Source: Streptomyces dioscori
GTDB taxonomy: Bacteria; Actinomycetota; Actinomycetes; Streptomycetales; Streptomycetaceae
Reading direction: 5' to 3'
NCBI RefSeq assembly: GCF_003024195.1
Contig: NZ_KZ679041.1
Span: 604,613 to 668,612, forward strand
Length of the DNA stretch: 64,000 nucleotides
In this document: positions 9,586-18,329 of the stretch, one piece after another
Numbering within the stretch: position 1 is the stretch's first letter
How the letters are laid out: each line of letters begins with the position of its first letter
Translations under genes and position numbers: made by a program
The notes under the pieces: generated by a model
What the model saw: the letters and a program-made list of their open reading frames with translations, nothing else
Databases searched by the model: none
What the model was told of the DNA's origin: nothing

Positions 9586-11664
9586 GTGAGGGCCCGGCAC
9601 AAACAGTCCCGCGATCCGCGAGGGCACTGGCTGCTGCTGATACTCGTCCTGCCCGCGATGTTCGCGGCCCTCCTCTTCGAGGGCTGGACCGACCACGAGG
9701 TCGACGCCGCCGACACGCGGTCTCCCTGCACCTCGCCCGTACCCGACGCCGTGGCCCGCGGCGGCCCCGTCATCGGCATCAACCGCAACGGCGTACAGAG
9801 CGCCTCCATGCCCGCCCGTACCGTCGCGCTCACCTTCGACGGCGGCCCCGACCCCGTCTGGACCCCGCGCCTGCTCGGCCTGCTGAAGAAGCACCGGGCC
9901 CGCGCCACCTTCTTCCTCCTGGGATCCCAGGCGGCCCGCCATCCGGACCTCGTACGGCGGATCCGCGCCGAGGGCCACGAGATCGGCTCCAACACCTACA
10001 CCGGAGCCGTCCTTGGCGAGACGTCCGCCCTCCGCTTCACCGCCGAACTCGACCTGACGCAGAGCGTGTTGGCGGGCACCGCCGACCTGCGCACCAATCT
10101 GCTGCGGATGCCGCGGACCACCTCGCCCGACACCCTGTGCGGCCGTGAATGGGCGGCGGCCCGGCGCGCCACCGCCCAGGGCTATGTGCTGGTCGCCGCC
10201 GACAAGGCGTCCCGCAAGCCGGCACAGGGCATGGTCCGCCAGTTCAGCCAGACGGCGACCGCGTACCGGGAGACCGAGAAGCTGCTCCGCAACCCCGGTG
10301 TCGACCGCTTCACCACCGTGTCGGCCGGGGCCCGACTGGTCCCGTACCAAGAGGTGTCGACCGTCGAGCGCTGGAGCGGCACGGCCCTGATCAGGACCGC
10401 CTGGCTGGGGCGCGCCTTCTCGCAGGCGATGACCTGGACGCTCGGCATCGCCGGGGCCCTCGGCGTGCTGCGGCTGCTCCTGCTCGTCCACTTCGCCCGC
10501 GCCCATGTGCGCCGCCTCGAACGCTCCCGGCCCGGCGCGCCCTGGCTGCGGGAGGTGACGGAACCGGTCACCGTGCTCGTCCCCGCCTACAACGAGGAGG
10601 CCGGCATCGAGGCCACCCTGCGCTCCCTGCTCGCCTCCGACTACCCACGGCTCCAGATCGTCGTGATCGACGACGGCTCCACCGACCGCACGGCCGAACT
10701 CGCCGAAGGCGTCGGTGACCCCCGGGTGCTGGTGATCCGCAAGACCAACGCGGGCAAGGCCGCCGCCCTCAACACCGGCCTGGAGTACGCCAGTCACGAC
10801 ATCCTCGTGATGGTGGACGCCGACACCGTCTTCGAACCGGACGCCGTCCACCACCTCGTCCAGCCGCTCGCCCACCCGGCCGTCGGCGCGGTCAGCGGCA
10901 ACACCAAGGTCGGCAACCGGCGGGGCCTGCTCGCCAAGTGGCAGCACCTGGAGTACTGCTTCGGCTTCAACCTCGACCGCCGGATGTTCGAGGTGCTGGA
11001 GTGCATGACCACCGTGCCCGGCGCCATCGGTGCCTTCCGCCGGGACGCACTGGCCGGCGTCGGCGGAGTCAGCGACGACACCCTCGCCGAGGACACCGAC
11101 CTCACGATGGCCCTGTGGCGGGCCGGCTGGCGCGTCCTCTACGAGGAGTCCGCCGTCGCCTGGACCGAAGTACCCACCTCTCTGCGGCAGTTGTGGCGCC
11201 AGCGCTACCGCTGGTGCTTCGGCACGATCCAGGCCATGTGGAAGCACCGCGGCGCCGTCCTGGAGACGGGCGTGGCCGGACGCTTCGGCCGGCGCGGACT
11301 CACCTACCTCGCGATCTTCCAGGTCGCCCTCCCGCTCCTCGCCCCGGTCATCGACGTGTTCGCCCTGTACGGCGTGCTGTTCCTCGACCCGTTCGGCTCG
11401 GCCGCGGTGTGGTTCGCCTTCATGGGCGTCCAACTGCTCTGCGCCGGTTACGCGTTGAGGCTCGACGGGGAGCGCGTACGGACCCTGTGGTGGATGCCGT
11501 TCCAACTCGTCGTCTACCGGCAGCTGATGTATCTCGTCGTCATCCAGTCCGTGGTCGCCGTGCTGCTCGGCAGCCGGCTGAAGTGGCAGATCATGAAGCG
11601 TTCCGGCACCGCCGCTGAACAGATCGGCGACCCCGCCCCGTATAAGAGCGTGCCCATGAGATGA
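9586..11664 (+). CDS. Membrane GT2 glycosyltransferase fused to a degenerate NodB domain
   Basis: This is a 692-aa membrane protein. A signal-anchor helix (LLLILVLPAMFAALLF) leads to a NodB-like extracytoplasmic domain (about 80-270), then a helix, a cytosolic family 2 glycosyltransferase (about 325-560) and C-terminal helices. The GT motifs are intact: D362-D363-G-S, D411-A-D413, E502-D503 and Q539-R-Y-R-W543, as in processive synthases of chitin, hyaluronan or poly-GlcNAc type. The NodB domain has lost its metal site: motif 1 is TFDGGP (residues 83-88) instead of TFDDGP, and motif 2 reads SNTYTG (135-140), without either His. I place the start at GTG 9586; the frame stays open upstream to ATG 9505. 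The LCP gene downstream suggests cell-envelope glycan export. Confidence 0.85.
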   Translation: MRARHKQSRDPRGHWLLLILVLPAMFAALLFEGWTDHEVDAADTRSPCTSPVPDAVARGGPVIGINRNGVQSASMPARTVALTFDGGPDPVWTPRLLGLLKKHRARATFFLLGSQAARHPDLVRRIRAEGHEIGSNTYTGAVLGETSALRFTAELDLTQSVLAGTADLRTNLLRMPRTTSPDTLCGREWAAARRATAQGYVLVAADKASRKPAQGMVRQFSQTATAYRETEKLLRNPGVDRFTTVSAGARLVPYQEVSTVERWSGTALIRTAWLGRAFSQAMTWTLGIAGALGVLRLLLLVHFARAHVRRLERSRPGAPWLREVTEPVTVLVPAYNEEAGIEATLRSLLASDYPRLQIVVIDDGSTDRTAELAEGVGDPRVLVIRKTNAGKAAALNTGLEYASHDILVMVDADTVFEPDAVHHLVQPLAHPAVGAVSGNTKVGNRRGLLAKWQHLEYCFGFNLDRRMFEVLECMTTVPGAIGAFRRDALAGVGGVSDDTLAEDTDLTMALWRAGWRVLYEESAVAWTEVPTSLRQLWRQRYRWCFGTIQAMWKHRGAVLETGVAGRFGRRGLTYLAIFQVALPLLAPVIDVFALYGVLFLDPFGSAAVWFAFMGVQLLCAGYALRLDGERVRTLWWMPFQLVVYRQLMYLVVIQSVVAVLLGSRLKWQIMKRSGTAAEQIGDPAPYKSVPMR

Positions 11665-11709
11665 CCCCGCGACGGGGTGCCCCCAGGAGTCGAAGGACTG
11701 GACAGGCGG

Positions 11710-12927
11710 ATGAACGACCGGACCGACCACGGGACCGGCCACGGGTCGTGGTCGGGGCGCGGGAGCGGCGCTCCGACCTCGACCCGTACGGCACCACTGC
11801 CCGGCATGCCCTCACCGGCCACCCCGGGCCGTACGCACGACGGCCGTACGCACGACGGCCGCGCGGGCGACGGCCGTGCGGACCACGGGAGCCGGCCCCG
11901 CCGGAGCGCACCGGGCGGCAGATCCCCGAAACCCCGCCCCACCCGGCGCCGCAGAGCCGTGCGGCTGGCCGTCCTGCTGCTCGCCGCGCTGGTCGTGTCC
12001 TCCGTCGGCACCTATGTGTGGGCCGACACCACACTCGACCAGGAGGTCGACCTCGGCGCGCTCCCGGACCGCGCACCGGCCGGGAAGGGCACCAACTACC
12101 TCATCGTGGGCTCCGACAGCCGGGCGGGCCTGTCCGAACAGGCCAGGAAGGACCTGCGCACCGGCTCGGCCGAGGGCCGCCGCACCGACTCGATGATCCT
12201 GCTGCACACCGGCGCCCACGGCACCACCATGCTGAGCCTGCCGCGCGACTCCTGGGTGACCGTCCCGTCGTACGTCCGCCCGGAGACCGGCCGCAGCTAT
12301 CGCGCCGAGCCGGACAAACTCAACGCCGCGTTCTCCCTCGGCGGCCCCGATCTGCTCGTACGGGCCGTGGAGAGCAACACCGGGCTGCGCGTCGACCACT
12401 ACGCGGAGATCGGCTTCGCGGGCTTCGTCGGCGTGGTGGACGCGGTCGGCGGCGTGGACATGTGCCTGGACCGGGACGTCAAGGACCCCAACTCGGGCGC
12501 GGATCTGCACAAGGGCTGCCAGACCCTCGACGGCTCCGAGGCGCTGGCGTTCGTCCGGCAGCGCAAGCAGGAGGCCCAGGGCGACCTGGGCCGTACCCGC
12601 AACCAGCAGAAGTTCCTGACCGCCCTCGCGCAGAAGGCGGTCACCCCCGGGACCCTCCTCAACCCGGCCCGGTCCTTCCCGACCCTCGACGCGGGCCTGG
12701 ACACGCTGGTGGTCGACAAGGACACGGGCCTGCGGGACCTCATGACACTGTTCCGCGCGATGCGGGGTGTCACGGCGGGCGGCGGCCGTCAGCTCAACGT
12801 GCCGGTGTCCGACCCCGCGCTCGCCACCTCCAAGGGCAGCGCCGTGCAGTGGGACGACCGCCGCGCGCGGACCCTCTTCACCGAGCTGAGGGACGACCGC
12901 CCGGTGACGCTCCCGAAGGAGAAGTGA
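11710..12927 (+). CDS. LCP (LytR-CpsA-Psr) family cell-wall glycopolymer ligase
   Basis: This is a 405-aa type II membrane protein with a charged, repeat-containing cytosolic N-terminus of about 80 residues, one transmembrane helix (AVRLAVLLLAALVVSSVGTY), and an extracytoplasmic LCP domain. Family residues are present: GSDSRAG, RRTDSMILLHT, LPRDSW, the helix IGFAGFVGVVDAVGGVD, and the Arg-rich FVRQRK and GRTRNQQKF segments that bind the polyprenyl pyrophosphate. LCP enzymes transfer undecaprenyl-linked glycopolymers onto peptidoglycan. The gene lies 45 bp after the glycosyltransferase gene and probably works with it. ATG 11710 is preferred; GTG 11677 is in frame. Its last 50 bp overlap the convergent gene. 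Confidence 0.9.
   Translation: MNDRTDHGTGHGSWSGRGSGAPTSTRTAPLPGMPSPATPGRTHDGRTHDGRAGDGRADHGSRPRRSAPGGRSPKPRPTRRRRAVRLAVLLLAALVVSSVGTYVWADTTLDQEVDLGALPDRAPAGKGTNYLIVGSDSRAGLSEQARKDLRTGSAEGRRTDSMILLHTGAHGTTMLSLPRDSWVTVPSYVRPETGRSYRAEPDKLNAAFSLGGPDLLVRAVESNTGLRVDHYAEIGFAGFVGVVDAVGGVDMCLDRDVKDPNSGADLHKGCQTLDGSEALAFVRQRKQEAQGDLGRTRNQQKFLTALAQKAVTPGTLLNPARSFPTLDAGLDTLVVDKDTGLRDLMTLFRAMRGVTAGGGRQLNVPVSDPALATSKGSAVQWDDRRARTLFTELRDDRPVTLPKEK
11829..11888. repeat. Four 15-bp tandem units in the LCP gene
   Basis: Units at 11829-11843 and 11844-11858 are identical (CCGTACGCACGACGG), followed by two diverged copies. They encode the pentapeptides GRTHD, GRTHD, GRAGD and GRADH in the disordered cytosolic tail before the membrane helix. 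Copy-number change would stay in frame. Confidence 0.8.
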
Positions 12928-14140
12928 GTACGTTCTCCGCCGCCGTGTCCTTCGGCGCCGGGGGAAGCACCGGAGCCGGCGGAAGCGCGGCGGCCGGGAT
13001 CTCGACTGCGTGCGGGTACACGGCCGACCGCTTCTGGAAGGAGAGGATCTTCGGGTTCAGGACGACACCGTCGCGGATCTCGATGGCGTTCTTGACCGTG
13101 GCGTCACCGTCCCAGGCCGCCGGGCCGCTCAGCACCTTGCGCAGATACGGCAGGAGCGCCTCGCTGATCTCCCAGGTGGCCGAGTTCCACAGGTGCGACG
13201 GGCTGTGGTCCACGCCGTAGTAGTGGCAGCCGGTGCCCACCGCGGGCATCGGGTCCTCGAAGGTGGTCGGCCGCGCCCACTCGAAGCCCATGCCCTCGTC
13301 GCAGGAGACGTCCACGAAGAAGGTGCCCGGCTCGAACAGGGCCAGTTCCTCGTCGGTGACGAAGGTGAGCGGCGCGTCGGTGTCCTGCCTTATGCAGTTG
13401 ACGATCACGTCGAACCCGGCCAGATACTCCGCGAGCGGCACGGGACCGAGCCCGGTGAGCGCCTCAAGGCGGGACGGGTCGTCCTCGCGCTCGGCGAAGT
13501 GGCCCATCACGACCGACGGCATCGGCGAGGCGACCGCCGCGGCGGCACGCTGGGTCAGCACCGTGACGTCGGAGATCCCCATGGCGCCCAGACCCGTCAC
13601 CGCGCCGCGTGCGGTGGCCCCGAAACTGATGACCACCGCGCGCATCCGGCGGCCGTAACTGCCGGTCAGGCCGCCGAGCTGCAGGGCGTGCAGCACCGAG
13701 CAGTAGCCGGCCAGTTCGTTGTTCTTGTGGAACACATGGACGCTGAAGGCGCCGGTGGAGGTCCAGTGGTTCATGGCCTCCCAGGCGATGAGGCTGAGCT
13801 GCCGGTCGATGGCGAGCTGCGTCATCCGCTCGTCCTGCACGCAGTGCGGCCAGCCCCACAGGACCTGGCCCTGGCGCAGCTGGGCCACGTCCTCGTGCAT
13901 CGGCTTGGGCAGCAGGAGCACATCGCACTCGTCGAGGAGCTGCTCGCGGGAGCGCAGTCCGCCCACCAGGGGCCGCAGCGCGTCGTCACCGACGCCGAAC
14001 CGGCCGCCGTACCCCTCCTCAAGGAAGATCTTCGCGCGTACGTCGGGAGCGATCCGGTCGAGGTGACCGGGGTGCAGCGGCAGCCGGAACTCGTTCTCCT
14101 TGAGGGAGGAGGCGAGTACTCCGAGACTCAACAGACTCAT
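12878..14140 (-). CDS. N5-(carboxyethyl)ornithine synthase-like / alanine dehydrogenase-fold enzyme
   Basis: This is a 420-aa cytosolic NAD(P)-dependent enzyme of the AlaDH/PNT superfamily. The N-terminal substrate domain (ENEFRLPLHPGHL, FLEEGYGGRFG, LLLPKPM) matches proteins annotated as N5-(carboxyethyl)ornithine synthase, which reductively joins pyruvate to the ornithine side chain. A Rossmann segment follows (VVISFGATARGAVTGLGAMG). The family core ends near residue 380. The last 40 residues are Pro/Ala-rich, and the final 50 bp are antisense to the LCP gene. AAGGA precedes ATG 14140. An alanine dehydrogenase or other opine-like activity remains possible. Confidence 0.65.
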   Translation of the reverse strand: MSLLSLGVLASSLKENEFRLPLHPGHLDRIAPDVRAKIFLEEGYGGRFGVGDDALRPLVGGLRSREQLLDECDVLLLPKPMHEDVAQLRQGQVLWGWPHCVQDERMTQLAIDRQLSLIAWEAMNHWTSTGAFSVHVFHKNNELAGYCSVLHALQLGGLTGSYGRRMRAVVISFGATARGAVTGLGAMGISDVTVLTQRAAAAVASPMPSVVMGHFAEREDDPSRLEALTGLGPVPLAEYLAGFDVIVNCIRQDTDAPLTFVTDEELALFEPGTFFVDVSCDEGMGFEWARPTTFEDPMPAVGTGCHYYGVDHSPSHLWNSATWEISEALLPYLRKVLSGPAAWDGDATVKNAIEIRDGVVLNPKILSFQKRSAVYPHAVEIPAAALPPAPVLPPAPKDTAAENVLTSPSGASPGGRPSAR

Positions 14141-14685
14141 GCGCGTCGTCCTTCTATTTCGTTGTCATGGTGCTGGTTCGATCGTCGTGCCGGCTCGATC
14201 GTTGTGCTGGTCAGCTCGTCGTGCTGGGTCCGGGGTGTGCAACGCCGGACCGGCCGTGCACGGGGCTCCTGAATGCCCGAGGGGCGTCCGCAGAGTCGGG
14301 GGGAGTCGCTAGCGGAGGGTGCGGAAAGGGCGGGTGAGAAAGGGGCTGCGGGAGACGGCGGGACGGTACGAGCCAGAAGGCATCGTGCGGCTCATTTCCG
14401 GCCGGAATCGTGCTGCGTCGGCCATTGCCGTTCTCCGAGTGCGACGCCGAAACGGATGACGGCATACGAGGTGCGCCCGGTGCCGCAACCGTACTCCCTT
14501 CCGCACGGGGCGCCGACCTGCCGGGAAGGGGCCGAAGCCGGGCTCCTGGGCTTTTTCGCCCATCGGGAACGTATCCGGCACACCGGGCGTTGTAGAGAGT
14601 GGTTGTAGTTGAAGTTCGCGAAACTCTTTTCGACGGTTTTCTTCGACAGCTGGCCCCCAGCATCTCGACTCGAAGGAGACATCAC
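14141..14685. other. Divergent intergenic region upstream of the cold-shock gene
   Basis: This gap is 545 bp without a convincing gene. It contains the promoter of the leftward dehydrogenase, including a 17-bp repeat described separately, and the promoter and leader of the rightward cold-shock gene. The final ~100 bp are locally T-rich (GAAACTCTTTTCGACGG, GTTTTCTTCGAC), as in cold-shock mRNA leaders. Short open frames here lack a ribosome site. Confidence 0.4.
14175..14226. repeat. Three 17-bp direct repeats before the dehydrogenase gene
   Basis: The units are GGTTCGATCGTCGTGCC (14175-14191), GGCTCGATCGTTGTGCT (14192-14208) and GGTCAGCTCGTCGTGCT (14209-14225). They lie 35-85 bp upstream of the leftward start at 14140, in promoter or leader position. 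They could be a tandem operator for a DNA-binding regulator, but none is encoded alongside. Confidence 0.6.
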
Positions 14686-14889
14686 ATGGCTCTTGGAACA
14701 GTGAAGTGGTTCAACGCGGAGAAGGGCTTCGGCTTCATCGCCCCCGATGAGGGCGGCGACGACATCTTCGTGCACCACTCGGCCATCGACTCCGACGGGT
14801 TCCGCTCCCTGGAGGAGAACCAGAAGGTGGAGTACACGGCCAGTCAGGGTCCCAAGGGACTGCAGGCGGACCAGGTCCGCGCGCTCTGA
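14686..14889 (+). CDS. Cold-shock domain protein (CspA family)
   Basis: This is a 67-aa single-stranded nucleic-acid chaperone. RNP1 is KGFGFI (residues 15-20) and RNP2 is DIFVHH; the length and the start [16 protein letters not shown] are those of standard Streptomyces cold-shock proteins. GAAGGAG lies 7 bp before ATG 14686. A perfect 13-bp hairpin 57 bp after the stop separates it from the desaturase gene. Confidence 0.97.
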   Translation: MALGTVKWFNAEKGFGFIAPDEGGDDIFVHHSAIDSDGFRSLEENQKVEYTASQGPKGLQADQVRAL

Positions 14890-14946
14890 GGAGCCGCCTT
14901 CCCGCGCCCCGTCCCTGAGCCTTCTTCACCCGAGGCAGGCCCTTCC

Positions 14947-14976
14947 CGAGGCAGGCCCGTACGCGGGCCTGCCTCG
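14947..14976. terminator. Strong stem-loop after the cold-shock gene
   Basis: A perfect 13-bp inverted repeat (CGAGGCAGGCCCG, TACG loop, matching arm) lies between the cold-shock and desaturase genes. There is no U-tract, which is usual for Streptomyces terminators. A partial extra copy of the left arm precedes it (about 14929-14945). Confidence 0.75.
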
Positions 14977-15026
14977 TGGTGCGTCCGGCGCCGGGCCGAC
15001 AAGAGCTGCACGCCGAGAGGACACAC

Positions 15027-16127
15027 GTGAGCACCACCGACACCGTCGACCGGGGCGCCGATCCGGCGGATCCCGCCCGGATGACCAAGCCTCCCCCCGC
15101 CCGCCGCGGCAGCGACTACGCCGCGCTCTGCCGCGAGGTCAGACAGAGCGGGCTGCTGAAGCGGCGCCCGGTCTACTACTCGGTCAAGGTAGGGGCGAAC
15201 CTCCTCCTGCTGGCCGCCGGATGGACCGCCTTCGCGCTGATCGGCCAGTCCTGGTGGCAGCTGGTGACCGCCGCGTTCCTCGCGGTGATGTTCACCCAGA
15301 CCGCGTTCATCGGGCACGACGCCGGACACCACCAGATCGCCGCCTCCAAGCGCGTCAACAACGTGCTCGGCCGCGTGCACGCCGACCTGCTGGTCGGCCT
15401 CAGCTACGGCTGGTGGATCAACAAGCACACCCGGCACCACTCCCACCCCAACCACGTCGACCGCGACCCCGACATCGCCGACGGCGCGATCGCCTTCACC
15501 GAGGACCAGGCCCGCGTCCGCAGCGGCGCGTACGCCTGGCTGGGCCGCCACCAGGCCTGGCTGTTCTTCCCCATGCTGCTCCTTGAGGGCCTGGCCCTGA
15601 AGGTCGCCGGCGTACAGGCCACCTTCGAGCGCGGCCGTACTCGGACCGGGCGCACGACCAGGATCGCCGAGGCGGCCATGCTGGCGGCGCACATCGGCGG
15701 CTATCTCGCCGCCCTGTTCCTGGTCCTGACCCCGCTCCAGGCGGTGGCCTTCATCGCGGTGCACCAGGGACTCTTCGGGCTGTACATGGGGTGCTCGTTC
15801 GCCCCCAACCACAAGGGCATGGCCCTGTTCGGCAGGGACGACAAGGTCGACTTCCTGCGCCGGCAGGTGCTGACGTCACGCAACATCCGCGGCCACCGGC
15901 TCACCGACCTGGCCCTCGGCGGACTGAACTACCAGATCGAGCACCACCTGTTCCCGTCCATGCCGCGGCCCAGCCTGCGCCACGCCCAGGAACTCGTCCG
16001 CACCTTCTGCGCCCGGCACGGCATCGCGTACCACGAGACGGGCCTCCTCGACTCGTACGCCCAGGTGCTGAGGCATCTGCACACCGTCGGCGGCCCGCTG
16101 CGCCTGCGGCCGGAACTGGAGTACTGA
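15027..16127 (+). CDS. Membrane fatty-acid desaturase, front-end type
   Basis: This is a 366-aa di-iron membrane desaturase. The three His boxes are HDAGHH, HTRHHSHPNH and QIEHH; the Gln-initiated third box is characteristic of front-end (delta-6-like) or acyl-lipid desaturases. Hydrophobic helices lie around residues 50-90 and 190-245. A cytochrome b5 domain is absent, so ferredoxin or another donor is needed. GTG 15027 has GAGAGGA upstream. Its place after a cold-shock gene suggests membrane-fluidity adaptation; that link is inference. Confidence 0.9.
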   Translation: MSTTDTVDRGADPADPARMTKPPPARRGSDYAALCREVRQSGLLKRRPVYYSVKVGANLLLLAAGWTAFALIGQSWWQLVTAAFLAVMFTQTAFIGHDAGHHQIAASKRVNNVLGRVHADLLVGLSYGWWINKHTRHHSHPNHVDRDPDIADGAIAFTEDQARVRSGAYAWLGRHQAWLFFPMLLLEGLALKVAGVQATFERGRTRTGRTTRIAEAAMLAAHIGGYLAALFLVLTPLQAVAFIAVHQGLFGLYMGCSFAPNHKGMALFGRDDKVDFLRRQVLTSRNIRGHRLTDLALGGLNYQIEHHLFPSMPRPSLRHAQELVRTFCARHGIAYHETGLLDSYAQVLRHLHTVGGPLRLRPELEY

Positions 16128-16165
16128 GCACTCCGGCGGACATCCCGGCCCGTCGTCTCCGGCCG

Positions 16166-16837
16166 TCACCGGGGGCTGCGCGGCACCACCAGTCCGCAGT
16201 CGTACGCCAGGATCACGGCCTGCACCCGGTCGCGGAGCCCGTACTTCTCCAGGATGTGCGCGATGTGCGTCTTGACCGTCGTCTCTCCCACGCCCAGTTC
16301 CAGCGCGATCTCCGCGTTGGACAGCCCACGGGTCAGCGCCCGCAGGACGTCGAGCTCACGGCTGGTGAGCGCGCCCAGGCGGGACGGTACGTCGGGGGAG
16401 GCGGGCGCGCCGAGATGGGCGAAGCGGTCGAGCAGCCGGTGGGTGACTCGGGGCGAGAGCACGGCGTCACCGGCGGCCACGGTCCGGATGGCGCCGACCA
16501 GCGAGTCGGCCGGTCCGTCCTTGACGAGGAAGGCGCTGGCCCCCGCGCGCAGGGCGTCCACCACATGGGCGTCCAGGTCGAACGTGGTCAGGATGACCAC
16601 GCGGCTCGGTGACCCCGTCTCCGCGATACGGCGCGTGGCCTCGACGCCGTCCATGTTCGGCATCCGGATGTCCATGAGGACGATGTCCGGGTTCAGCGAC
16701 AGGGCGCTCTCGACGGCGTCGACCCCGTCCGCCGCCTCACCGACGACCGTGATGTCCGGTTCCGCTTCGAGGATGAGCCGGAATCCTGTCCGGATCATGG
16801 GCTGGTCATCGACCAGCAGGACGCGGATGGTCTGCAT
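16166..16837 (-). CDS. NarL/LuxR-type response regulator
   Basis: This is a 223-aa response regulator. The receiver domain has D10-D11 and the phospho-acceptor D56 (LMDIRMP). The C-terminal LuxR helix-turn-helix (LTSRELDVLRALTRGLSNAEIA) lies at about 155-215. ATG 16837 is inside the 3' end of the kinase gene (32-bp overlap), so the pair is translationally coupled. Its targets are not evident; the neighbouring desaturase is convergent. Confidence 0.93.
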   Translation of the reverse strand: MQTIRVLLVDDQPMIRTGFRLILEAEPDITVVGEAADGVDAVESALSLNPDIVLMDIRMPNMDGVEATRRIAETGSPSRVVILTTFDLDAHVVDALRAGASAFLVKDGPADSLVGAIRTVAAGDAVLSPRVTHRLLDRFAHLGAPASPDVPSRLGALTSRELDVLRALTRGLSNAEIALELGVGETTVKTHIAHILEKYGLRDRVQAVILAYDCGLVVPRSPR

Positions 16838-18185
16838 ACGGGGGACGCCCTTCGTAGTGCCCTGCGATGTCGTACGAGTCGTATGAGGGGTCGTCCGGTG
16901 CCGGCAGCGGTGGGTGTGCCCGCTCCTGGTCCTGCGCCGGTGCCGACAGCGGCAGCGGTACGACCGCGTGCACGCAGTAGCCGCCGCCCGGACGCGGGCC
17001 GGTGTGCAGCGAACCGCCCACGGCGCCGATGCGCTCCCGCATGCCGAGCAGTCCATGACCGGGTCCGTCGGGCAGGTCGGCCCGGCGAGGCGCCGCCCCC
17101 TCGCCCGGCCGGGGCCCGTCGTCGCAGAGCCGGACGGTGAGCCGCCGATGCCTGGCTTCCCAGGCGACGGTCAGTTCGGCGCGGGTGTGACCGGCGTGCT
17201 TGAGCGTGTTGGTGAGCGCCTCCTGCACGATCCGGTAGACGGTCAGATGTGAGCCGGCCGGCAGTTCGGCGGGTGTCCCGGTCGTCGTGAAGTCCACGGT
17301 GAGACCAGCCGCGCGCACCGCGTCCACCAGCGCGGGCAGGGCTTCCACGGTGGGCTGCGGCGGCTCCTTGCTGGGATCGGCGTCCGCCTCGTCCTCCGTA
17401 CGCAGTACGTCGAGGAGTCTGCGCAGTTCGGTGACGGTCGCCCGGCCCGTCTCCTCGATCGTGCCGTGCAGTTCGTGCGCCTTGTCGCCGTCGCGGTCCT
17501 GGATGCGGTCGGCGGCGATCGTCTGGACGACCATGAGGCTGACGTTGTGCGCGACGATGTCGTGCAGTTCGCGGGCGATCCGGGCCCGCTCCTCCATGAC
17601 GGCGGCGCGCGCGTTGGCCTCCTGGGCGCGGCCCAGTGCCGAGGCCCGTTCCAGTGCCTGGTCGCGGATGGCGGCGCGCGCCCTGGTCAGCCGGCCGAGC
17701 GCCCACGCCGCGACCAGCAGCACGCCGTCCGCCAGCAGGGTGGCGATGCGGTGCCCGTCCGGGGCGAGGACCGCCTCGGTGAGGGCCGCGGCCGGGATGA
17801 CCGCGGCCACGACCAGGGTGGCCGTCCTGGGCGCGCCCCGCAGGGCGGTCAGGAGGACGGCCGTGGCCACGCCCATGTAGGAGGGTCCGATGGAGGTGCC
17901 CTGCGGACCCGACAGGTGCGGGATGTAGTGCCGTGCCTGGAGCGCGGCCACCGCCACCGTCATGACCAGCAGCACCGGCAGGGGGTACCGCCGGTGGATC
18001 GCCAGCGGCAGGGCGGACAGCAGGGCGAGTACGAAGAACAGGGCGTCCGGGGTGCGCAGCGCGGGCACGTCGGCGGGCATCGGCACGAGCGGAACGAACG
18101 CCCCCGCGGTGAAGAGCAGGGCCAGACCCGCGTCCGTGACGGCCGGGGGCACACGCCGTCCGGCGAACGAGTCCATCAGGGTCAT
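16806..18185 (-). CDS. NarL-family sensor histidine kinase
   Basis: This is a 459-aa kinase. Four or five hydrophobic segments occupy residues about 15-165, with little outside the membrane, suggesting a membrane or small-molecule signal. The HisKA_3 motif ARELHDIVAHNVS has phospho-His H208, and the ATPase domain ends in GHGLLGMRERIGAVGG. A 35-residue Pro/Asp/Tyr-rich tail follows. ATG 18185 is used; GTG 18194 is in frame. It forms an operon with the response regulator. Confidence 0.92.
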   Translation of the reverse strand: MTLMDSFAGRRVPPAVTDAGLALLFTAGAFVPLVPMPADVPALRTPDALFFVLALLSALPLAIHRRYPLPVLLVMTVAVAALQARHYIPHLSGPQGTSIGPSYMGVATAVLLTALRGAPRTATLVVAAVIPAAALTEAVLAPDGHRIATLLADGVLLVAAWALGRLTRARAAIRDQALERASALGRAQEANARAAVMEERARIARELHDIVAHNVSLMVVQTIAADRIQDRDGDKAHELHGTIEETGRATVTELRRLLDVLRTEDEADADPSKEPPQPTVEALPALVDAVRAAGLTVDFTTTGTPAELPAGSHLTVYRIVQEALTNTLKHAGHTRAELTVAWEARHRRLTVRLCDDGPRPGEGAAPRRADLPDGPGHGLLGMRERIGAVGGSLHTGPRPGGGYCVHAVVPLPLSAPAQDQERAHPPLPAPDDPSYDSYDIAGHYEGRPPYADHPRPAGR

Positions 18186-18329
18186 GGTCCCCACGGTAGA
18201 CGGGCCGCCGGGGCCGCCCCTCTGGCCTGGGGAGGAACGGTTGGTGGCCGCCTCCTCCGTGAAGGCATCCTCCGCAGGGAGGAGGCCCCGCCGGGGCGCA
18301 GGGAGGGAGAGGTCGCAGGGAGGGAGAGG

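Noticed and set aside
7714..11742. Very long open frame on the minus strand (over 1300 codons)
   Set aside because: It lies antisense to two ABC ATPase genes and the glycosyltransferase gene, and its translation is Gly/Gln/His/Asp-rich with no domain. Such frames are common opposite high-GC genes.
11661..13220. Plus-strand frame starting in ATGA overlap with the glycosyltransferase stop
   Set aside because: The start looks attractive, but it is a shifted frame over the LCP gene, which carries all LCP motifs.
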